Notes under the pieces: model-generated
What the model was told of the DNA's origin: nothing
The model's database searches: none
What the model saw: the letters and a program-made list of their open reading frames with translations, nothing else
Translations under genes and position numbers: made by a program
Assembly (NCBI RefSeq): GCF_017876755.1
Contig: NZ_JAGIOO010000001.1
Coordinates: 682,001-746,000 of the forward strand
Direction of reading: 5' to 3'
Length of the DNA: 64,000 bases
DNA from: Crossiella equi
GTDB taxonomy: Bacteria > Actinomycetota > Actinomycetes > Mycobacteriales > Pseudonocardiaceae
Shown: positions 10,556-20,703 of the stretch, piece by piece
How positions within the stretch are numbered: position 1 is the stretch's first letter
Layout: every line of letters begins with the position of its first letter

Positions 10556-11837
10556 GGGCCTCCGCACGGGCGCTGAGCCGCACCGGGGGCGGTTCCGGAT
10601 CGTCCAGCCGCAGCGCGGAGCCCGGCAGCCGGCCGAGGTCGGCGCGGAGCCGGGCGTGCGCGATGGCGAGCGGTTCCGCGGAACGCACCAGCCTGCCGCC
10701 GAGCACCACGGGCTCGAGCAAGGCCTCGCCGCCCGGAGGCACGTTCTCCTCGCGCAGGGCCAGCACGTCGCCCCGGTCGTCAGCGCACCGGAACACCTGC
10801 TTCGCACCAGGCACGGTCGCCTTGCCCGCCGACAGCTTCATCGTCGGCCGCTCGTCGTACTCCACCAGCTTGTACACCGTGTCCAGCGCCGGGGTGTCCT
10901 CGCACACCCCGAGCCTGGTGCCCACTCCGCAGACGTCGATCGGCGCCCCGGCCCGGTGCAGCTCGGCCAGGCGGTACTCGTCCAGGCCGCCGCTGGCGAC
11001 GATCGGGGCGTCCGCCAGCCCGGCCTCGTCCAGGAGCCGCCGGGCGGCGACGGCGAGGCCGCCGAGGTCGCCGGAGTCCAGCCGGACGCCGACCTGGACC
11101 TCACTCCCCGCTTCCCGGGCAACCTGGATCGCCGTGCGCACGCCCTCAAGGGTGTCCACGGTGTCGACCAGGAACACCGCGCCCACGGGGAAGTCGTGCA
11201 GGAACGCGCGGAAGGCGGGCAGGTCACCGCCGAACACGCTCACCCAGGAGTGCGCCATGGTACCGACCGGTGGCAGGCCGTAGCGGCGGGCGGCGGCGAG
11301 GTTGCTGGTGCCCGTGAAACCGCCGATCGCGCTGGCCCTGGCCACGGCCATCGCCGCGTCCCAGCCCTGGGCCCGCCGCGCGGCGAAGTCCACCAGGCGG
11401 GCGCCCGGCGCGGCCAGCACGCAGCGAGCCGCCTTGGTCGCCACCGCGGTCTGGAAGGTGATCGTGTTCAGCAGGGCCGTCTCGACCAGCTGGGCCTGTG
11501 CCACCGGAGCGGTCACCTCCAGCAGCGGTTCTCCCGCGAACACCACCCGGCCCTCCGGCACCGCCCACACGTCCCCCCGGAAGCGCAAGCGCGCCAAGGC
11601 GGTGAGATCGGACTTGGTGAGGCCGAGCACCGCCCGCAGGTAGCCGAGCTCGTGGTCGTCGAACCGGAACTCGGTGAGCAGCTCCAGCGCCTCGCGCAGG
11701 CCCGCCGCGACCAGGAAGCCGCGGTTCGGGGGCAGCTCGCGGACGTACAGGCTGAACGTCGCCGGCGCGGCGAGCCCGCGGCGCAGGTAGCCCACCGCCA
11801 TGCGGACCTCGTACAGGTCGGTGCGCAGCCCCGACAT
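10503..11837 (-). CDS. pncB: Nicotinate phosphoribosyltransferase
   Basis: NAD salvage enzyme joining nicotinate and PRPP; 444 aa. The family start LRTDLYEVRMA, the central TGTSNLAAARRYGLPPVGTM and the PRPP/phosphate region (VGVRLDSGDLG, CGVGTRLG) are clear. ATG at 11837 is used; an upstream GTG at 11846 would overlap the DUF1918 stop by 4 nt and is equally possible. PncB2 is also in the mycobacterial DosR regulon, where salvage maintains NAD under hypoxia. The pair with DUF1918 forms one operon. Confidence 0.92.
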   Translation of the reverse strand: MSGLRTDLYEVRMAVGYLRRGLAAPATFSLYVRELPPNRGFLVAAGLREALELLTEFRFDDHELGYLRAVLGLTKSDLTALARLRFRGDVWAVPEGRVVFAGEPLLEVTAPVAQAQLVETALLNTITFQTAVATKAARCVLAAPGARLVDFAARRAQGWDAAMAVARASAIGGFTGTSNLAAARRYGLPPVGTMAHSWVSVFGGDLPAFRAFLHDFPVGAVFLVDTVDTLEGVRTAIQVAREAGSEVQVGVRLDSGDLGGLAVAARRLLDEAGLADAPIVASGGLDEYRLAELHRAGAPIDVCGVGTRLGVCEDTPALDTVYKLVEYDERPTMKLSAGKATVPGAKQVFRCADDRGDVLALREENVPPGGEALLEPVVLGGRLVRSAEPLAIAHARLRADLGRLPGSALRLDDPEPPPVRLSARAEALTEAVRAGLTGRPGDGR

Positions 11838-11842
11838 GGCGC

Positions 11843-12046
11843 TCACGCGACGGGTGCGGCGGTCCGCGGCTCGATGTGGGCGTCCGGGCCCGGGAAGACC
11901 AGGCTGGTCCGGCCGGTGTCCAACCACCGCACGTGGTACGGCGGTGTCCCGTCGGGGTGGACCAGTGCGACGACCTGGCCTCGGCGGCCCGCGGCGCCGA
12001 TCGTGGCGCCCTTGACGACCAGCCAGTCCCCGGTCTCGGCGTGCAT
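11843..12046 (-). CDS. DUF1918 mini-protein
   Basis: A 67-aa protein with the DUF1918 pattern: an N-terminal GDWLVVKG, then RRGQVVALVHPDGTPPYHVR and the C-terminal FPGPDAHIEP. It is probably a small SH3-like beta barrel; function unknown. The ATG follows GGGAG. First gene of an operon with pncB, with a DevR-like box 67 bp upstream shared with the divergent gene. Confidence 0.85.
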   Translation of the reverse strand: MHAETGDWLVVKGATIGAAGRRGQVVALVHPDGTPPYHVRWLDTGRTSLVFPGPDAHIEPRTAAPVA

Positions 12047-12112
12047 GGCGGGACTCCCTTCGGCAGGATCAGCCCACCAGCGGACCCCGGTGGGTGGCAG
12101 AGGCTTTCGGCC

Positions 12113-12126
12113 GGGACCTTCGCCCC
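12113..12126. promoter_or_regulatory. DevR/DosR-type box in divergent gap
   Basis: GGGACCTTCGCCCC lies between the DUF1918-pncB operon (66 bp) and the PLDc_N gene (62 bp), so one site could control both directions. Confidence 0.55.
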
Positions 12127-12188
12127 TGGCCGCGACCCCGGCACCGCGGCAGGCTCCCCCACGGCGGTGAGGTGACGGAGGGGAAGCG

Positions 12189-12413
12189 ATGGCACGCTTA
12201 CGGTGGTCCGAGCTCAGCGGCGCCCAGCGCGGCGGCATCGCGGTGGCAGCCGTGGTGCAGGTGGTCTTGGCGGCAGCGGCCTGGTACGACCTGGCCCGGC
12301 GGCCCGCCTGGGCCGTGCGGGGCCGCAAGGGGCGCTGGGCGTGGGTGATCGCGGTGAACTTCATCGGGCCGCTGCTCTACTTCAGGTTCGGCCGCCGGGA
12401 ACAGACCGGCTGA
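12189..12413 (+). CDS. PLDc_N-type small membrane protein
   Basis: A 74-aa protein with two hydrophobic helices (GGIAVAAVVQVVLAAAAWYD and WAWVIAVNFIGPLLYFRFG). It matches the 'phospholipase D nuclease N-terminal' domain often found alone in actinomycetes, where it has no enzymatic part. ATG follows GGAGGGGAAGCG. Its 3' end overlaps the convergent secreted-protein gene by 32 nt. Confidence 0.8.
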   Translation: MARLRWSELSGAQRGGIAVAAVVQVVLAAAAWYDLARRPAWAVRGRKGRWAWVIAVNFIGPLLYFRFGRREQTG

Positions 12414-13065
12414 GGCTGCCGTCCCCGGTCTCCACACCGCCCTCCGGCGGGTGCTTCACCTGGGGCTCCCCGGCCCGCACCACGAAGGTGGTGCGCAGGG
12501 CCACCCCGGTGCAAGTGGTGCTCACCTCGTACACCCCGGGTGTGACGTCGCGCCGCACGGTGCCGGTGGCCCGCAGCGCCCAGGGCTGGTGTCCCTGGGG
12601 ATCACGGGTCAGCGCGCCGAGTGCCAGTGCGCGGGAGACCACCGGATCCGGCTGCCGCGGGCAGCCGACCTGCACGGTGACGTGCTGGCCCGCGGTGCCC
12701 TGCGCCGGGGTGACGACGACGAACGTGCCGCTGACCCACACCGGCCCGGTGACCGTGCGGCTGCCGCAGGTGCTGCTCACCTCGGCCTGCCCGGGCGGGG
12801 CGTCGGCGCTGATGCGGGCCTGGCCGGTGAAGGCCCGGTAGCCGGGGAACGCCGCCTCCATGCGCAGCTCCACGGGAGCGGTGAACACCGGGGAGCGGGC
12901 CGCGGTGGCATCGGAGTGCTCACAGACCACCTTGACGCGCACCAGGCCACCGGGCCCGGCGGTGTCGGGGTCGACCGTCACGGACTCCGGCGATCCGGCC
13001 AGGGCCGTTCCGGGCACCAGGGCCGCGAGGATGGTGCAGACCGCGGCCAGGGTCAGGCGTTCCAC
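12382..13065 (-). CDS. Secreted protein of unknown function
   Basis: A 227-aa protein with a clean signal peptide (LTLAAVCTILAALVPGTALAG). Two similar beta-rich repeats follow, each with a VxVxCEHS/VQVGCPR strand and an EVSSTC/EVSTTC strand. This suggests two Ig-like domains, each closed by a disulfide. GTG at 13065 follows GGAGG at 6 nt. The tail is polar. No enzymatic motif is seen. Confidence 0.75.
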   Translation of the reverse strand: MERLTLAAVCTILAALVPGTALAGSPESVTVDPDTAGPGGLVRVKVVCEHSDATAARSPVFTAPVELRMEAAFPGYRAFTGQARISADAPPGQAEVSSTCGSRTVTGPVWVSGTFVVVTPAQGTAGQHVTVQVGCPRQPDPVVSRALALGALTRDPQGHQPWALRATGTVRRDVTPGVYEVSTTCTGVALRTTFVVRAGEPQVKHPPEGGVETGDGSLSRSVPGGRT

Positions 13066-13186
13066 GGGATCCTCCACTTCCGGGCCGTCGGCGACGGCCA
13101 CCGGTTCGATGCTGTTCCGGTCGGCGGGGCGCGGACAGGGCCGGAGTCCCCGTGTGCGCGGGCCGAACGTCCGGGCGACGTTTGCA

Positions 13187-13198
13187 TCCACAGTGGAC
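13187..13198. repeat. Copy of the TCCACAGTGGAC palindrome (intergenic)
   Basis: Perfect 12-bp palindrome in the divergent gap upstream of the flavodoxin-like gene. The same 13-mer (with a leading A) recurs at 23784-23796 upstream of devS. Confidence 0.6.
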
Positions 13199-13271
13199 AC
13201 TGACGTCCTGCTCTGCCGCACCGGGCCCAAATCCTCTCCCGCCGCCCCGGCCTCGTCCCGACACTGCCGCT

Positions 13272-13790
13272 ATGACTGTTCTCATCGGATACGCCTCCGC
13301 CCACGGTGCCACCCGGGGAGTCGCCGAACGGATCGGCGCCGTGCTCTCCTCCCGCCACCACCCGGTCGACGTGCTCGATCTCGCCGATCCGGTGTCGGCC
13401 GGTGGCTACTCGGCCTATGTGCTGGGCAGCGCGGTGCACGACCAGGCCTGGCTCGAATCGGCCCGCCGGTTCGTCGCCGTCCACGAAGCGGCGCTGGCGG
13501 CCCGGCCGTTGTGGCTGTTCAGCATCGGCATGCCTGGCACCCTGCGACCGCCGCTGAACCGCTGGGCCAGGCGGGAGGAACGCCACCTGGTGGGTTCCTT
13601 CCGCGACCGCGTGCACGCCAGGGACCACCGGCTGTTCACCGGTGTGGTGGTGCCCGCACAGCTCAACCGGCTCGGGCGGCTGCTGTTCCGCCTGGCGGGC
13701 GGGCGTTACGGCGACTTCCGCGACTGGCAGGCCATCGAGGCGTGGGCGGACGGCATCGCCGAGGCCCTGGACCAGGAAGTGACCAGATGA
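13272..13790 (+). CDS. Flavodoxin-domain protein
   Basis: A 172-aa protein starting with an FMN-binding flavodoxin motif (VLIGYASAHGATRGVAERIG). Later strands (AYVLGSAVHDQAWL, WLFSIGMPG) match the flavodoxin/HemG-like protoporphyrinogen-oxidase family. Inference: low-potential electron transfer or quinone-linked redox in oxygen limitation. It is coupled by a 4-nt overlap to the next gene. Confidence 0.82.
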   Translation: MTVLIGYASAHGATRGVAERIGAVLSSRHHPVDVLDLADPVSAGGYSAYVLGSAVHDQAWLESARRFVAVHEAALAARPLWLFSIGMPGTLRPPLNRWARREERHLVGSFRDRVHARDHRLFTGVVVPAQLNRLGRLLFRLAGGRYGDFRDWQAIEAWADGIAEALDQEVTR

Positions 13791-14422
13791 GCGCCCCGCA
13801 CCCGCTCAGCGTCACCGCCCGGCCCGATGCCGACCTGAGCAGGTGGCTGTGGCTGGTGAAGTGGCTGTTGGCACTGCCCCACTACCTGGTGCTGGCGGTG
13901 CTGTGGCCGGTCGCGGTCCTGTCGACCATGGCCGCCTTCGTCTGGGTGCTGTGCACCGGCCGCCACCCCCGGCCGCTGTTCGACTTCACCCTCGGTGTGC
14001 TGTGCTGGACCTGGCGCGTGGCCTTCTACAGCTACGGCGTGCTGGGCACGGACCGCTATCCGCCGTTCAGCCTCGGACCGTGCCCGGACTACCCCGCCGC
14101 ACTGCACCTGTCCCGGCCCGAACGGCTGTCCAGGGGCTTGGCACTGGTCAAGTGGTGGTTGCTCGCGCTGCCCCACTACCTGGTCCTCGGCGCGCTTGCC
14201 GGGAGCGGGACCGCGGACGGACGGCTGCCGGGCGCTCTCGGCCTGCTGGTGCTCTACGCCGGGACGGCGCTGCTGTGCACCGGACGCTATCCGAGCGGGC
14301 TGTTCAGGCTGGTGACCGGTTGCCAGCGGTGGGGGTTGCGGGTGGCGGTGTACGCGCTGCTGCTCACCGACACCTACCCGCCGTTCCGCCTGGACCAGGG
14401 TGGCGAGGAGCCCGTGGCCTGA
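13787..14422 (+). CDS. DUF4389 membrane protein
   Basis: A 211-aa membrane protein with an internal duplication. Each half has a WLxALPHYLVL helix followed by CTGRHPRPLFDFTLG or CTGRYPSGLFRLVTG and ends in a T-D-x-YPPF motif. This is the DUF4389 pattern; its biochemical role is unknown. The start overlaps the flavodoxin-like stop (ATGA), so the two probably work together. Confidence 0.82.
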   Translation: MSAPHPLSVTARPDADLSRWLWLVKWLLALPHYLVLAVLWPVAVLSTMAAFVWVLCTGRHPRPLFDFTLGVLCWTWRVAFYSYGVLGTDRYPPFSLGPCPDYPAALHLSRPERLSRGLALVKWWLLALPHYLVLGALAGSGTADGRLPGALGLLVLYAGTALLCTGRYPSGLFRLVTGCQRWGLRVAVYALLLTDTYPPFRLDQGGEEPVA

Positions 14423-14464
14423 CCCGGTCAGCCGTCGTCCCCGACCTCGACCGGACACCGGGCA

Positions 14465-14779
14465 TCACCCGTTCAGCAGATCGGCGATGCGCTCGCGTTT
14501 CTCGGCCAGCTCCCGTGCCTGCGCCCGCCAGCGCGCCGACAGCCGCCACCACGGCGGGCGCCGTCGGCGCCACTCCTGGACCTGCACGCACCACCACAGG
14601 TCCTCCACAACCGCGACCCGCTGGCTGTCGGTCTGCAGGCTCGGGTCCACGGGGACCAGCAGGTCCACCGAGGCCAGGTACATGCCCGGCTCCCTGCTCT
14701 CTCCCGGCTTGCCCGCTCCCCCGTGCCGCCGGGAACGCTTCCTCGGTCGCACCGACAGGTCGTGTCCTCGCCTGGTCAT
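14465..14779 (-). CDS. Hypothetical protein
   Basis: A 104-aa basic protein not recognised. The N-terminus is Arg/Lys-rich (RPRKRSRRHGG). The middle reads MYLASVDLLVPVD and the C-terminal half is a long amphipathic helix rich in Trp and Arg. ATG follows GGGAGA. It is downstream of the stress-protein/PEP synthase operon on the same strand, with its own weak DevR-like half-site at 14862-14878. Confidence 0.6.
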   Translation of the reverse strand: MTRRGHDLSVRPRKRSRRHGGAGKPGESREPGMYLASVDLLVPVDPSLQTDSQRVAVVEDLWWCVQVQEWRRRRPPWWRLSARWRAQARELAEKRERIADLLNG

Positions 14780-14852
14780 CCCGGTCTCCCTTCGGATTCG
14801 TCGTGCCGCGACCAGCTTCCCGCTGCCGGGGGCGGCGCACCCGTGCCGGAAG

Positions 14853-15782
14853 TCACGAGGTTTCGGGACCATCGGCGCGTGCGAGAGCCGGTCGCGAGTA
14901 CCGTCCACTGTGGACATCGCTGTCCGGGTGCACCACGACAGCGGGGCAGCGGGCGTGCCGGACGACCGCGTGGCTGGTCGAGCCCGCCAGCACGTCCGCC
15001 AGCGCGGAGTGCCCGCGGGTGCCGACGACGAGCAGGCGAGCGTGCTCGGCCGCGCGCAGCAGCGCCTTCGCCGGGCGCTCCTCCACCACCGAGCGGGTGA
15101 CCTCGACGTCCGGGTAGCGCTCCTGCCAGCCCGCGAGGCGCTCGGCCAGGCGGAGGCGGTGGGCCACGGACAGCTCGGCCCAGTCCGGGATGAGGTGCGA
15201 GGTGCCCTGGTACAACCCGGTCAGGGCCAGGTCCGTCCAGGACAGCACCGCCGTCAGCGGGGCGTGCCGACGGGAGGCGGCCTCGAAGGCGAAGGCGATC
15301 GCCGCCTCGCTGCCCGGGCTGTCGTCCACCCCGAGCACCACCGGCCCCTCGTCGGGGACGTGGCCGTGCACGGTCACCAGCGGGCACCGGACCCGGCCGA
15401 TGAGGGCGGCCGTGGTGGCACCCAGCCCGAGGTCCGGGAAGGCGTGCTGCCCGCACGCGCCGACCACCAGCAGGTCGGCCCGCACGGCCTCGTCCACCAG
15501 CACCGGGACGGTCCGGCCGTGCCGCAGCCGCTGTTCGACCGGCAGACCGGGGCGCGCGGACCTCGCCGCCAGCTCGGCTTCGGCAAGCTGGGCCCGGCCG
15601 TGCCCGTCCACGATCCGGCGCAGCTCGGCGAACAGCGGGCTCGACTCCGGCCACACCCGGACCAGCGGGTCGACCACGTGCACCAGCACGAGCCGGCTGC
15701 CCCGGTGGCACTCGCGGGCCGCCCAGGTCACCGCCCTGGTCGCCGAGCTGGAGCCGTCCACGCCGACCAGGATCGTCCTCAT
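14853..15782 (-). CDS. Universal stress protein, two Usp domains
   Basis: A 309-aa tandem Usp protein. Each domain begins with an ATP-binding VGVDGS/LGVDDS motif. The G-2x-G-9x-G(S/T) loop is seen in the C-terminal half ([20 protein letters not shown]); in the first half it is altered ([17 protein letters not shown]). Tandem Usp proteins are the hallmark of the DosR regulon. The start overlaps the PEP synthase stop by 4 nt, so it is the end of a four-gene operon. The C-terminal codons contain the GTCCACTGTGGAC palindrome. Confidence 0.92.
   Translation of the reverse strand: MRTILVGVDGSSSATRAVTWAARECHRGSRLVLVHVVDPLVRVWPESSPLFAELRRIVDGHGRAQLAEAELAARSARPGLPVEQRLRHGRTVPVLVDEAVRADLLVVGACGQHAFPDLGLGATTAALIGRVRCPLVTVHGHVPDEGPVVLGVDDSPGSEAAIAFAFEAASRRHAPLTAVLSWTDLALTGLYQGTSHLIPDWAELSVAHRLRLAERLAGWQERYPDVEVTRSVVEERPAKALLRAAEHARLLVVGTRGHSALADVLAGSTSHAVVRHARCPAVVVHPDSDVHSGRYSRPALARADGPETS
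14865..14878. promoter_or_regulatory. Weak DevR/DosR-type half-site
   Basis: TTCGGGAC is a perfect left half, followed by CATCGGCGC with a poor right half. It lies inside the 3' end of the stress protein gene, 86 bp upstream of the hypothetical protein. Confidence 0.25.
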
Positions 15783-18043
15783 CGCCGGGCTGCCTCGACC
15801 AGCAGGCGGCGTTCCGCGGCGCCGACCGCGGCGCGGGCGGCCGCCACGGTGTCCGGGTTGACCGAGACCGAGGTGATGCCCATGCGCACCAGGTGTTCGG
15901 CGAACTCGGGGTTGTTGGACGGGGCCTGCCCGCACAGCGAGGAGGTCAGCCCGGCCTCGGTGGCGGCGGTGACGATCCGGCCGATGGTGTCGAGCACGGC
16001 CGGGTCGGACTCGTCGAACAGCTCCGCGCACAGCTCGGAGTCCCGGTCCACGCCGAGCACCAGCTGGGTGAGGTCGTTGCTGCCGATGGAGATGCCGTCG
16101 ATGCCCATCGACGCGTAGTGCGGCAGCCAGTACAGCACCGACGGCACCTCGGCCATGATCCAGCGGTGCAAGCCGTGCTGGCGGCCCAGTGGGCTGGCCT
16201 CCACCGACTCCAGGCACGCGGCCAGCTCCCAGCGGGTGCGCACGAACGGGATCATCAGGTGCAGGTTCGGTGCCTGCTCCCTGGCCCTGGCCAGGGCCGC
16301 GAGCTCCAGGTGGAACAGCTCGGGGTCGCGGACGTAGCGGAAGCAGCCCCGGTAGCCGATCATCGGGTTGTGCTCGACGGGCTCGAACCGGGCACCGCCT
16401 TCCAGCGCGCGGAACTCGTTGCTGCGGAAGTCGATCGCCCGGTAGACCACCGGGCGCGTGCCGAACGGCACGGCCACGGCCAGCAGCGCCTCCGCCAGTG
16501 CCGTGACCAGCTGCTCCTGTTCACCCCGCGCGACCAGCAGCGCGGGGTGGGTACCGCGCAGCGCCTCGGTGAGCAGGAACTCCGCGCGCAACAGTCCCAC
16601 CCCGTCCACCGGCAGCGCGGCGGTCGCGGCGGCGCGTTCGGGCATGGCCAGGTTGGCGTAGATCCGCGTGGCCAGGGGTTCCACCGGCGTGGCCACCGGT
16701 CGGCTGCGCGGCCTGCTCCGGGCCGCGGAGCGGTGCTCGCCGCCGAGCACCCGGCCGCTGCCGCCGTCGACGGTGACCAGCTCGCCGTCGTGCAGCGCGG
16801 TGGTGGCGGTGCGGGTGCCGACCACGCACGGCACGCCGAGCTCGCGCGCGACGATGGCGGCGTGGCAGGTGATCCCGCCGCTGTCGGTGACCAGCGCGGC
16901 GGCCCGGCGGATCGCCGGTACCCAGTCCGGGTTGGTCATGGCGGCCACGAGCACCTCGCCGGGCCGCAGCCGCTCGCCCTCCGCCGGTGAGCCCAGGATC
17001 CGCGCCCGGCCCGCCGCCACCCCGGGGGCGGCGGCCAGTCCGGTGACCAGCACGGTGCCCGTGCCGACCGCACCCGAGGGGCCCTCCAGGCCGAGGGTGG
17101 TGATGGGCCGGGACTGCACGAGCCACAGCCGCCCGTCCGCGAGTGCCCACTCCACGTCCTGCGGGCAGCCGTAGTGGTCTTCCACCTCGATGGCCAACCG
17201 AGCCAGCTCGAGCACCTCGGGCTCGGCCAGGACCCGGCTCGCCGCGACCGAGGAGTCCAGCGCCACCGCCCGGTCGTCGCCGTCCGGTCCGCGCACGATC
17301 TTGTGGTCCTTGCGGCCGATCCGCACGTCGACCAGCCGGGGTCCGTTCTTGTCCACCAGATAGCGGTCCGGTTCCACCGCACCGCTGACCACGACCTCAC
17401 CGAGCCCGAAGGCGGCCTCGACCACGACGAGCTCCCGGTTGCCGCTGGCCGGGTCGGCGGTGAAGGCCACCCCGGAGCACTCGGAGTCGACCATGCACTG
17501 CACCACCACCGCGATCGCGGGTTCCTCGCTCAGCCCCTGCGCGGCGCGGTAGGCCACCACCCGGGGGCCGAACAGCGAGGCCCAGCAGTCCAGCACGCGG
17601 GCCAGCACGGCCTGTTCGCCGCGCACGTTGGTGTAGGTGGCGTTCATGCCCGCGAACGAGGTGCCCTCGCTGTCCTCCGAGGTGGCCGAGGAGCGCACCG
17701 CGACCGGGGCGTCCGGGCCGAGCTGCTGGTAGGCGGCGCGCACCGCCTCGGCGACCGGGTCGGCGACCCCGGCCTCGTGCACCACTGCCTGCAGTTCCGC
17801 GCACACCTGTGCCAGCCGGGCCGGACTGTCGGCGGCCTCGGTCGCGCTCGCGAGCGCCCCGGCCAGCCGGGTGCGCAGCCCGGCGGCCTCCAGCGACTCC
17901 AGGTAGGCCTGGGCGGTGACCACGAAGCCCGCGGGCACCGGCATCCCGGCGGCGATGAGCTCACCGAGGTTGGCGCCCTTGCCACCGGCGGTCCCGGTGT
18001 CGGTGCGGCGGAGCTCACTCAGTTGTCTGACGTGGACGGACAC
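15779..18043 (-). CDS. ppsA: Phosphoenolpyruvate synthase / PEP-utilising enzyme
   Basis: ATP-dependent pyruvate-to-PEP enzyme of 754 aa. The N-terminal ATP-grasp/pyruvate-binding domain starts with [10 protein letters not shown]. The swivelling phosphohistidine domain carries [22 protein letters not shown]-type sequence with the catalytic His in TCHA. The C-terminal TIM barrel ends with the SLCGQAPS cysteine motif. GTG follows AGGAGGA. With PFL and the acyl-CoA synthetase fusion it would let pyruvate be recycled when respiration stops (inference). Direction of flux cannot be read. Confidence 0.92.
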   Translation of the reverse strand: MSVHVRQLSELRRTDTGTAGGKGANLGELIAAGMPVPAGFVVTAQAYLESLEAAGLRTRLAGALASATEAADSPARLAQVCAELQAVVHEAGVADPVAEAVRAAYQQLGPDAPVAVRSSATSEDSEGTSFAGMNATYTNVRGEQAVLARVLDCWASLFGPRVVAYRAAQGLSEEPAIAVVVQCMVDSECSGVAFTADPASGNRELVVVEAAFGLGEVVVSGAVEPDRYLVDKNGPRLVDVRIGRKDHKIVRGPDGDDRAVALDSSVAASRVLAEPEVLELARLAIEVEDHYGCPQDVEWALADGRLWLVQSRPITTLGLEGPSGAVGTGTVLVTGLAAAPGVAAGRARILGSPAEGERLRPGEVLVAAMTNPDWVPAIRRAAALVTDSGGITCHAAIVARELGVPCVVGTRTATTALHDGELVTVDGGSGRVLGGEHRSAARSRPRSRPVATPVEPLATRIYANLAMPERAAATAALPVDGVGLLRAEFLLTEALRGTHPALLVARGEQEQLVTALAEALLAVAVPFGTRPVVYRAIDFRSNEFRALEGGARFEPVEHNPMIGYRGCFRYVRDPELFHLELAALARAREQAPNLHLMIPFVRTRWELAACLESVEASPLGRQHGLHRWIMAEVPSVLYWLPHYASMGIDGISIGSNDLTQLVLGVDRDSELCAELFDESDPAVLDTIGRIVTAATEAGLTSSLCGQAPSNNPEFAEHLVRMGITSVSVNPDTVAAARAAVGAAERRLLVEAARR

Positions 18044-18051
18044 GACTCCTC

Positions 18052-20703
18052 CTAGGTTCGCAGCCTGCGCAGGTACGGGTCGGCCGACCGGCTGGGGGCC
18101 ACTCGCACGCGGGCGTCCACCGCCACGCAGCCGTCGGGCCGGGCGAGCACGGGGTTGAGGTCGAGCTCGGCCACCTCGGGCACGAGCTCGGCCAGGCGGG
18201 CCAGGCGCAGCAGCACCTCGTGCACGGCGGCGAGGTCCACCGGTGCGCTGCCCCGGTAGCCGGTGAGCAGCGGGGCGGTGCGCAGCTGGGCGGTCATCTC
18301 GGCGGCGTCGGCATCGGTGAGCGGTACGAGGCGGTGGGCGCGGTCGGCGAGCAGGTCGGTGCCGACGCCGCCGAGCCCGCACACCACCAGCGGCCCGAAC
18401 GACGGGTCGGTGGCGACCCCGGCGATCAGCTCCACCCCGGCCCGGACCATGGGCTGCACCAGCACCCCGTGCAGCCTGCCCTGGAAGCGCCGCGCGAGGT
18501 CGGCGAACTCGGCACGCACCTGTGCCGGGTCGGCCAGGTCCAGGCGGACGGCGTGCTCGTCGCTGCGGTGCACCAGTCCGGGCACGACCGCCTTGAGCAC
18601 CACCGGGTAGCCGAGCCGGTCCGCGAGGGCCACCGCGGCGGCGGCGTCGGCGGCCACCGCGCTGTCCACGAGTGGGATGCCGAAGGCCCGCACCAGCTCC
18701 GCGGTCTCCCCGTCACTGAGCCAGCGGCCCTCCGGGGCACCGGCGAGCACCGAGGTGACAACCGCGCGCCCGCGCTCGGGTTCGATCCCGGGCAGCTCCG
18801 GCACCCGGCCAGGGTCCCGGCGCCGCCAGGCCGCGTAGCGCACCGCGTGACCCAGTGCCCTGGTCGCGGTCGCCGGGTCAGCGTAGGCGGGGACGGCGCC
18901 ACCGGTCACGGCCTCGGCCTGGCCGGGCCGCACGAGCAGCAGCGGCTTGCCCCGGCGGGCTGCCTCCTCCGCCACCGCGGCCACCGCCTCGCCGGGGTCG
19001 CCCAGCGCGGTCGGCACACACGCGGCCAGCACGGCGTGCACCGCCGCGTCGGCGAGCACCACGCGCAGGCAGTCGGTGAAGACCTCCGCGGACACCGCGG
19101 CCGTGGTGTCCACGGGGTTGCCCACCGCGGCGCTGCCCGGCAGCAGGGCGACCAGTGCGGCACGGGTGATCTCGGACAGCGGGGACAGCTCCAGTCCGGC
19201 GCGGGCGGCCGCGTCGGCGGCGAGCACGCCGATCCCGCCCGCGTTGCCCACCACGGCGAGCCCGGCTCCGGCGGGCAGTGGCCTGCCGTCGAGCAGGACC
19301 AGCGCCTCGGTGAGCTCGCCGAGGTCGTCCACCGCGATGATCCCGGCCTGCCGGTAGAGCGCGTCCCGCAGGACGGCCGGGGTGGCGCCCGCCGCGGTGT
19401 GGGAGGCGGCGGCGCGCACGGCGGCGGCCGAGCTGCCGGTGCGCACGGCCAGCACCGGCAGCTCGGTGGCCAGGCGCCGGGCCAGGCGGCTGAACTTGCG
19501 CGGGTTGCCAAAGGACTCCAGGTACAGCACGGCGATCCGGGTGCGGTTGTCCTCGGCCCACCACTGGAGCAGGTCGTTGCCGCTGAGGTCGTACTTGTCC
19601 CCGGTGGAGACCGCGGTGGACACACCGGTGCCCAGCGCGGCGAGCCGGTCCGCGACCGCGATGGCCACTCCCCCGGACTGCGCCACCACGCCGACCGGGC
19701 CCGGCGGCCAGCTCCGCCCGGCGAAGTGCGCCTGGAGCCGCACGGCCGGGTCGGTGTTGGCCAGGCCGAGGCAGTTCGGGCCGACCAGGCGCAGGCCGTG
19801 CTCGGCCACGGCGGCGCGCAGCGCGGTGGCGAGCGCGGGGTCCTCGGTGATGCCCGCGGTGAGCACGAGCACCGCGCGGGTGCCCCGTCTGCCGCAGTCG
19901 CGCACGACCTCCGGCACGGTCGCGGCGGGTGTGCACACCACGGCCAGCTCAGGGGCCCTCGGCAGCGCACCGACGCTCGGGTGGCAGCGCAGGCCGTTGA
20001 CGGTCCCGGCGTGCGGGTTGACCGGCCAGACGGCGCCGGTGAAGCCGCCCTCCTGAAGGGAGCGCAGCACGGCGTTGCCCACCGAGTCGTGGCGTCGGCT
20101 CGCGCCCACGACCGCGACGCTGGCCGGGGCGAACACATGCCTCAGGCTCGCGCGGTTGGCGCAGCGGTCCCGGTCGAGCACCGCGTCGCGGTAGTGCTCG
20201 TCCGGGCGCAGCTCCAGCCGGACGTCGAGCACGGTGCCGTCCTGGTGGACGTCGACGGGCAGGCCGCAGTCGCGGAGCACCCGGAGCATGGCGTGGTTCT
20301 CGGCGAGCAGCTCGGCACGGAAGCGGCGGATGCCGCGCCGCAGGGCCAGGGCACCGAGGTGCTCCAACAGCAGCGTGCCCACGCCCCTGTGCTGCGCTGG
20401 GCCCGCGACCACCAGGGCGATCTCGGCCTCGGCCGGGTCGGCGAGCACGTGGTAGGTGGCCGTGCCGACCGTGCGGCCGTCCAGGGTGGCGAACAGGCCG
20501 CCGAAGCGGACGTCCGGTCCGGCCGCGAGCTTGGCCAGGTAGGCCTCCGCGGTCCGGCGGGAGGGGGTGAAGAAGCGGAGGTAGCGGTCGTGTTCGGACA
20601 TCGCCGAGTACAGGACGGCGACCTGTGCGAGGTCGTCGGCGGTGATCTCGTGCACCCGGACGACGGTGCCGTCGGCCAGCAGCACGTTGACCGCGGCCGT
20701 CAT
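18052..20703 (-). CDS. GNAT acetyltransferase fused to ADP-forming acyl-CoA synthetase
   Basis: An 883-aa fusion. Residues about 1-170 form a GNAT domain (acetyl-CoA loop [13 protein letters not shown]). Then come the CoA-binding domain (VAVVGASRR), the ligase domain with the phosphohistidine motif ASHTAA, and a C-terminal ATP-grasp domain ([18 protein letters not shown]). N-terminal-GNAT fusions of this type are protein lysine acetyltransferases in streptomycetes. The retained His leaves ATP-forming acetate production possible. Overlaps the CBS gene by 4 nt. Confidence 0.9.
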   Translation of the reverse strand: MTAAVNVLLADGTVVRVHEITADDLAQVAVLYSAMSEHDRYLRFFTPSRRTAEAYLAKLAAGPDVRFGGLFATLDGRTVGTATYHVLADPAEAEIALVVAGPAQHRGVGTLLLEHLGALALRRGIRRFRAELLAENHAMLRVLRDCGLPVDVHQDGTVLDVRLELRPDEHYRDAVLDRDRCANRASLRHVFAPASVAVVGASRRHDSVGNAVLRSLQEGGFTGAVWPVNPHAGTVNGLRCHPSVGALPRAPELAVVCTPAATVPEVVRDCGRRGTRAVLVLTAGITEDPALATALRAAVAEHGLRLVGPNCLGLANTDPAVRLQAHFAGRSWPPGPVGVVAQSGGVAIAVADRLAALGTGVSTAVSTGDKYDLSGNDLLQWWAEDNRTRIAVLYLESFGNPRKFSRLARRLATELPVLAVRTGSSAAAVRAAASHTAAGATPAVLRDALYRQAGIIAVDDLGELTEALVLLDGRPLPAGAGLAVVGNAGGIGVLAADAAARAGLELSPLSEITRAALVALLPGSAAVGNPVDTTAAVSAEVFTDCLRVVLADAAVHAVLAACVPTALGDPGEAVAAVAEEAARRGKPLLLVRPGQAEAVTGGAVPAYADPATATRALGHAVRYAAWRRRDPGRVPELPGIEPERGRAVVTSVLAGAPEGRWLSDGETAELVRAFGIPLVDSAVAADAAAAVALADRLGYPVVLKAVVPGLVHRSDEHAVRLDLADPAQVRAEFADLARRFQGRLHGVLVQPMVRAGVELIAGVATDPSFGPLVVCGLGGVGTDLLADRAHRLVPLTDADAAEMTAQLRTAPLLTGYRGSAPVDLAAVHEVLLRLARLAELVPEVAELDLNPVLARPDGCVAVDARVRVAPSRSADPYLRRLRT

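Noticed and set aside
13137-13151. AGGGCCGGAGTCCCC as a DevR box between the secreted protein and flavodoxin-like genes
   Set aside because: The halves are one base closer than in the other sites and the left half lacks the GAC; too weak to list.
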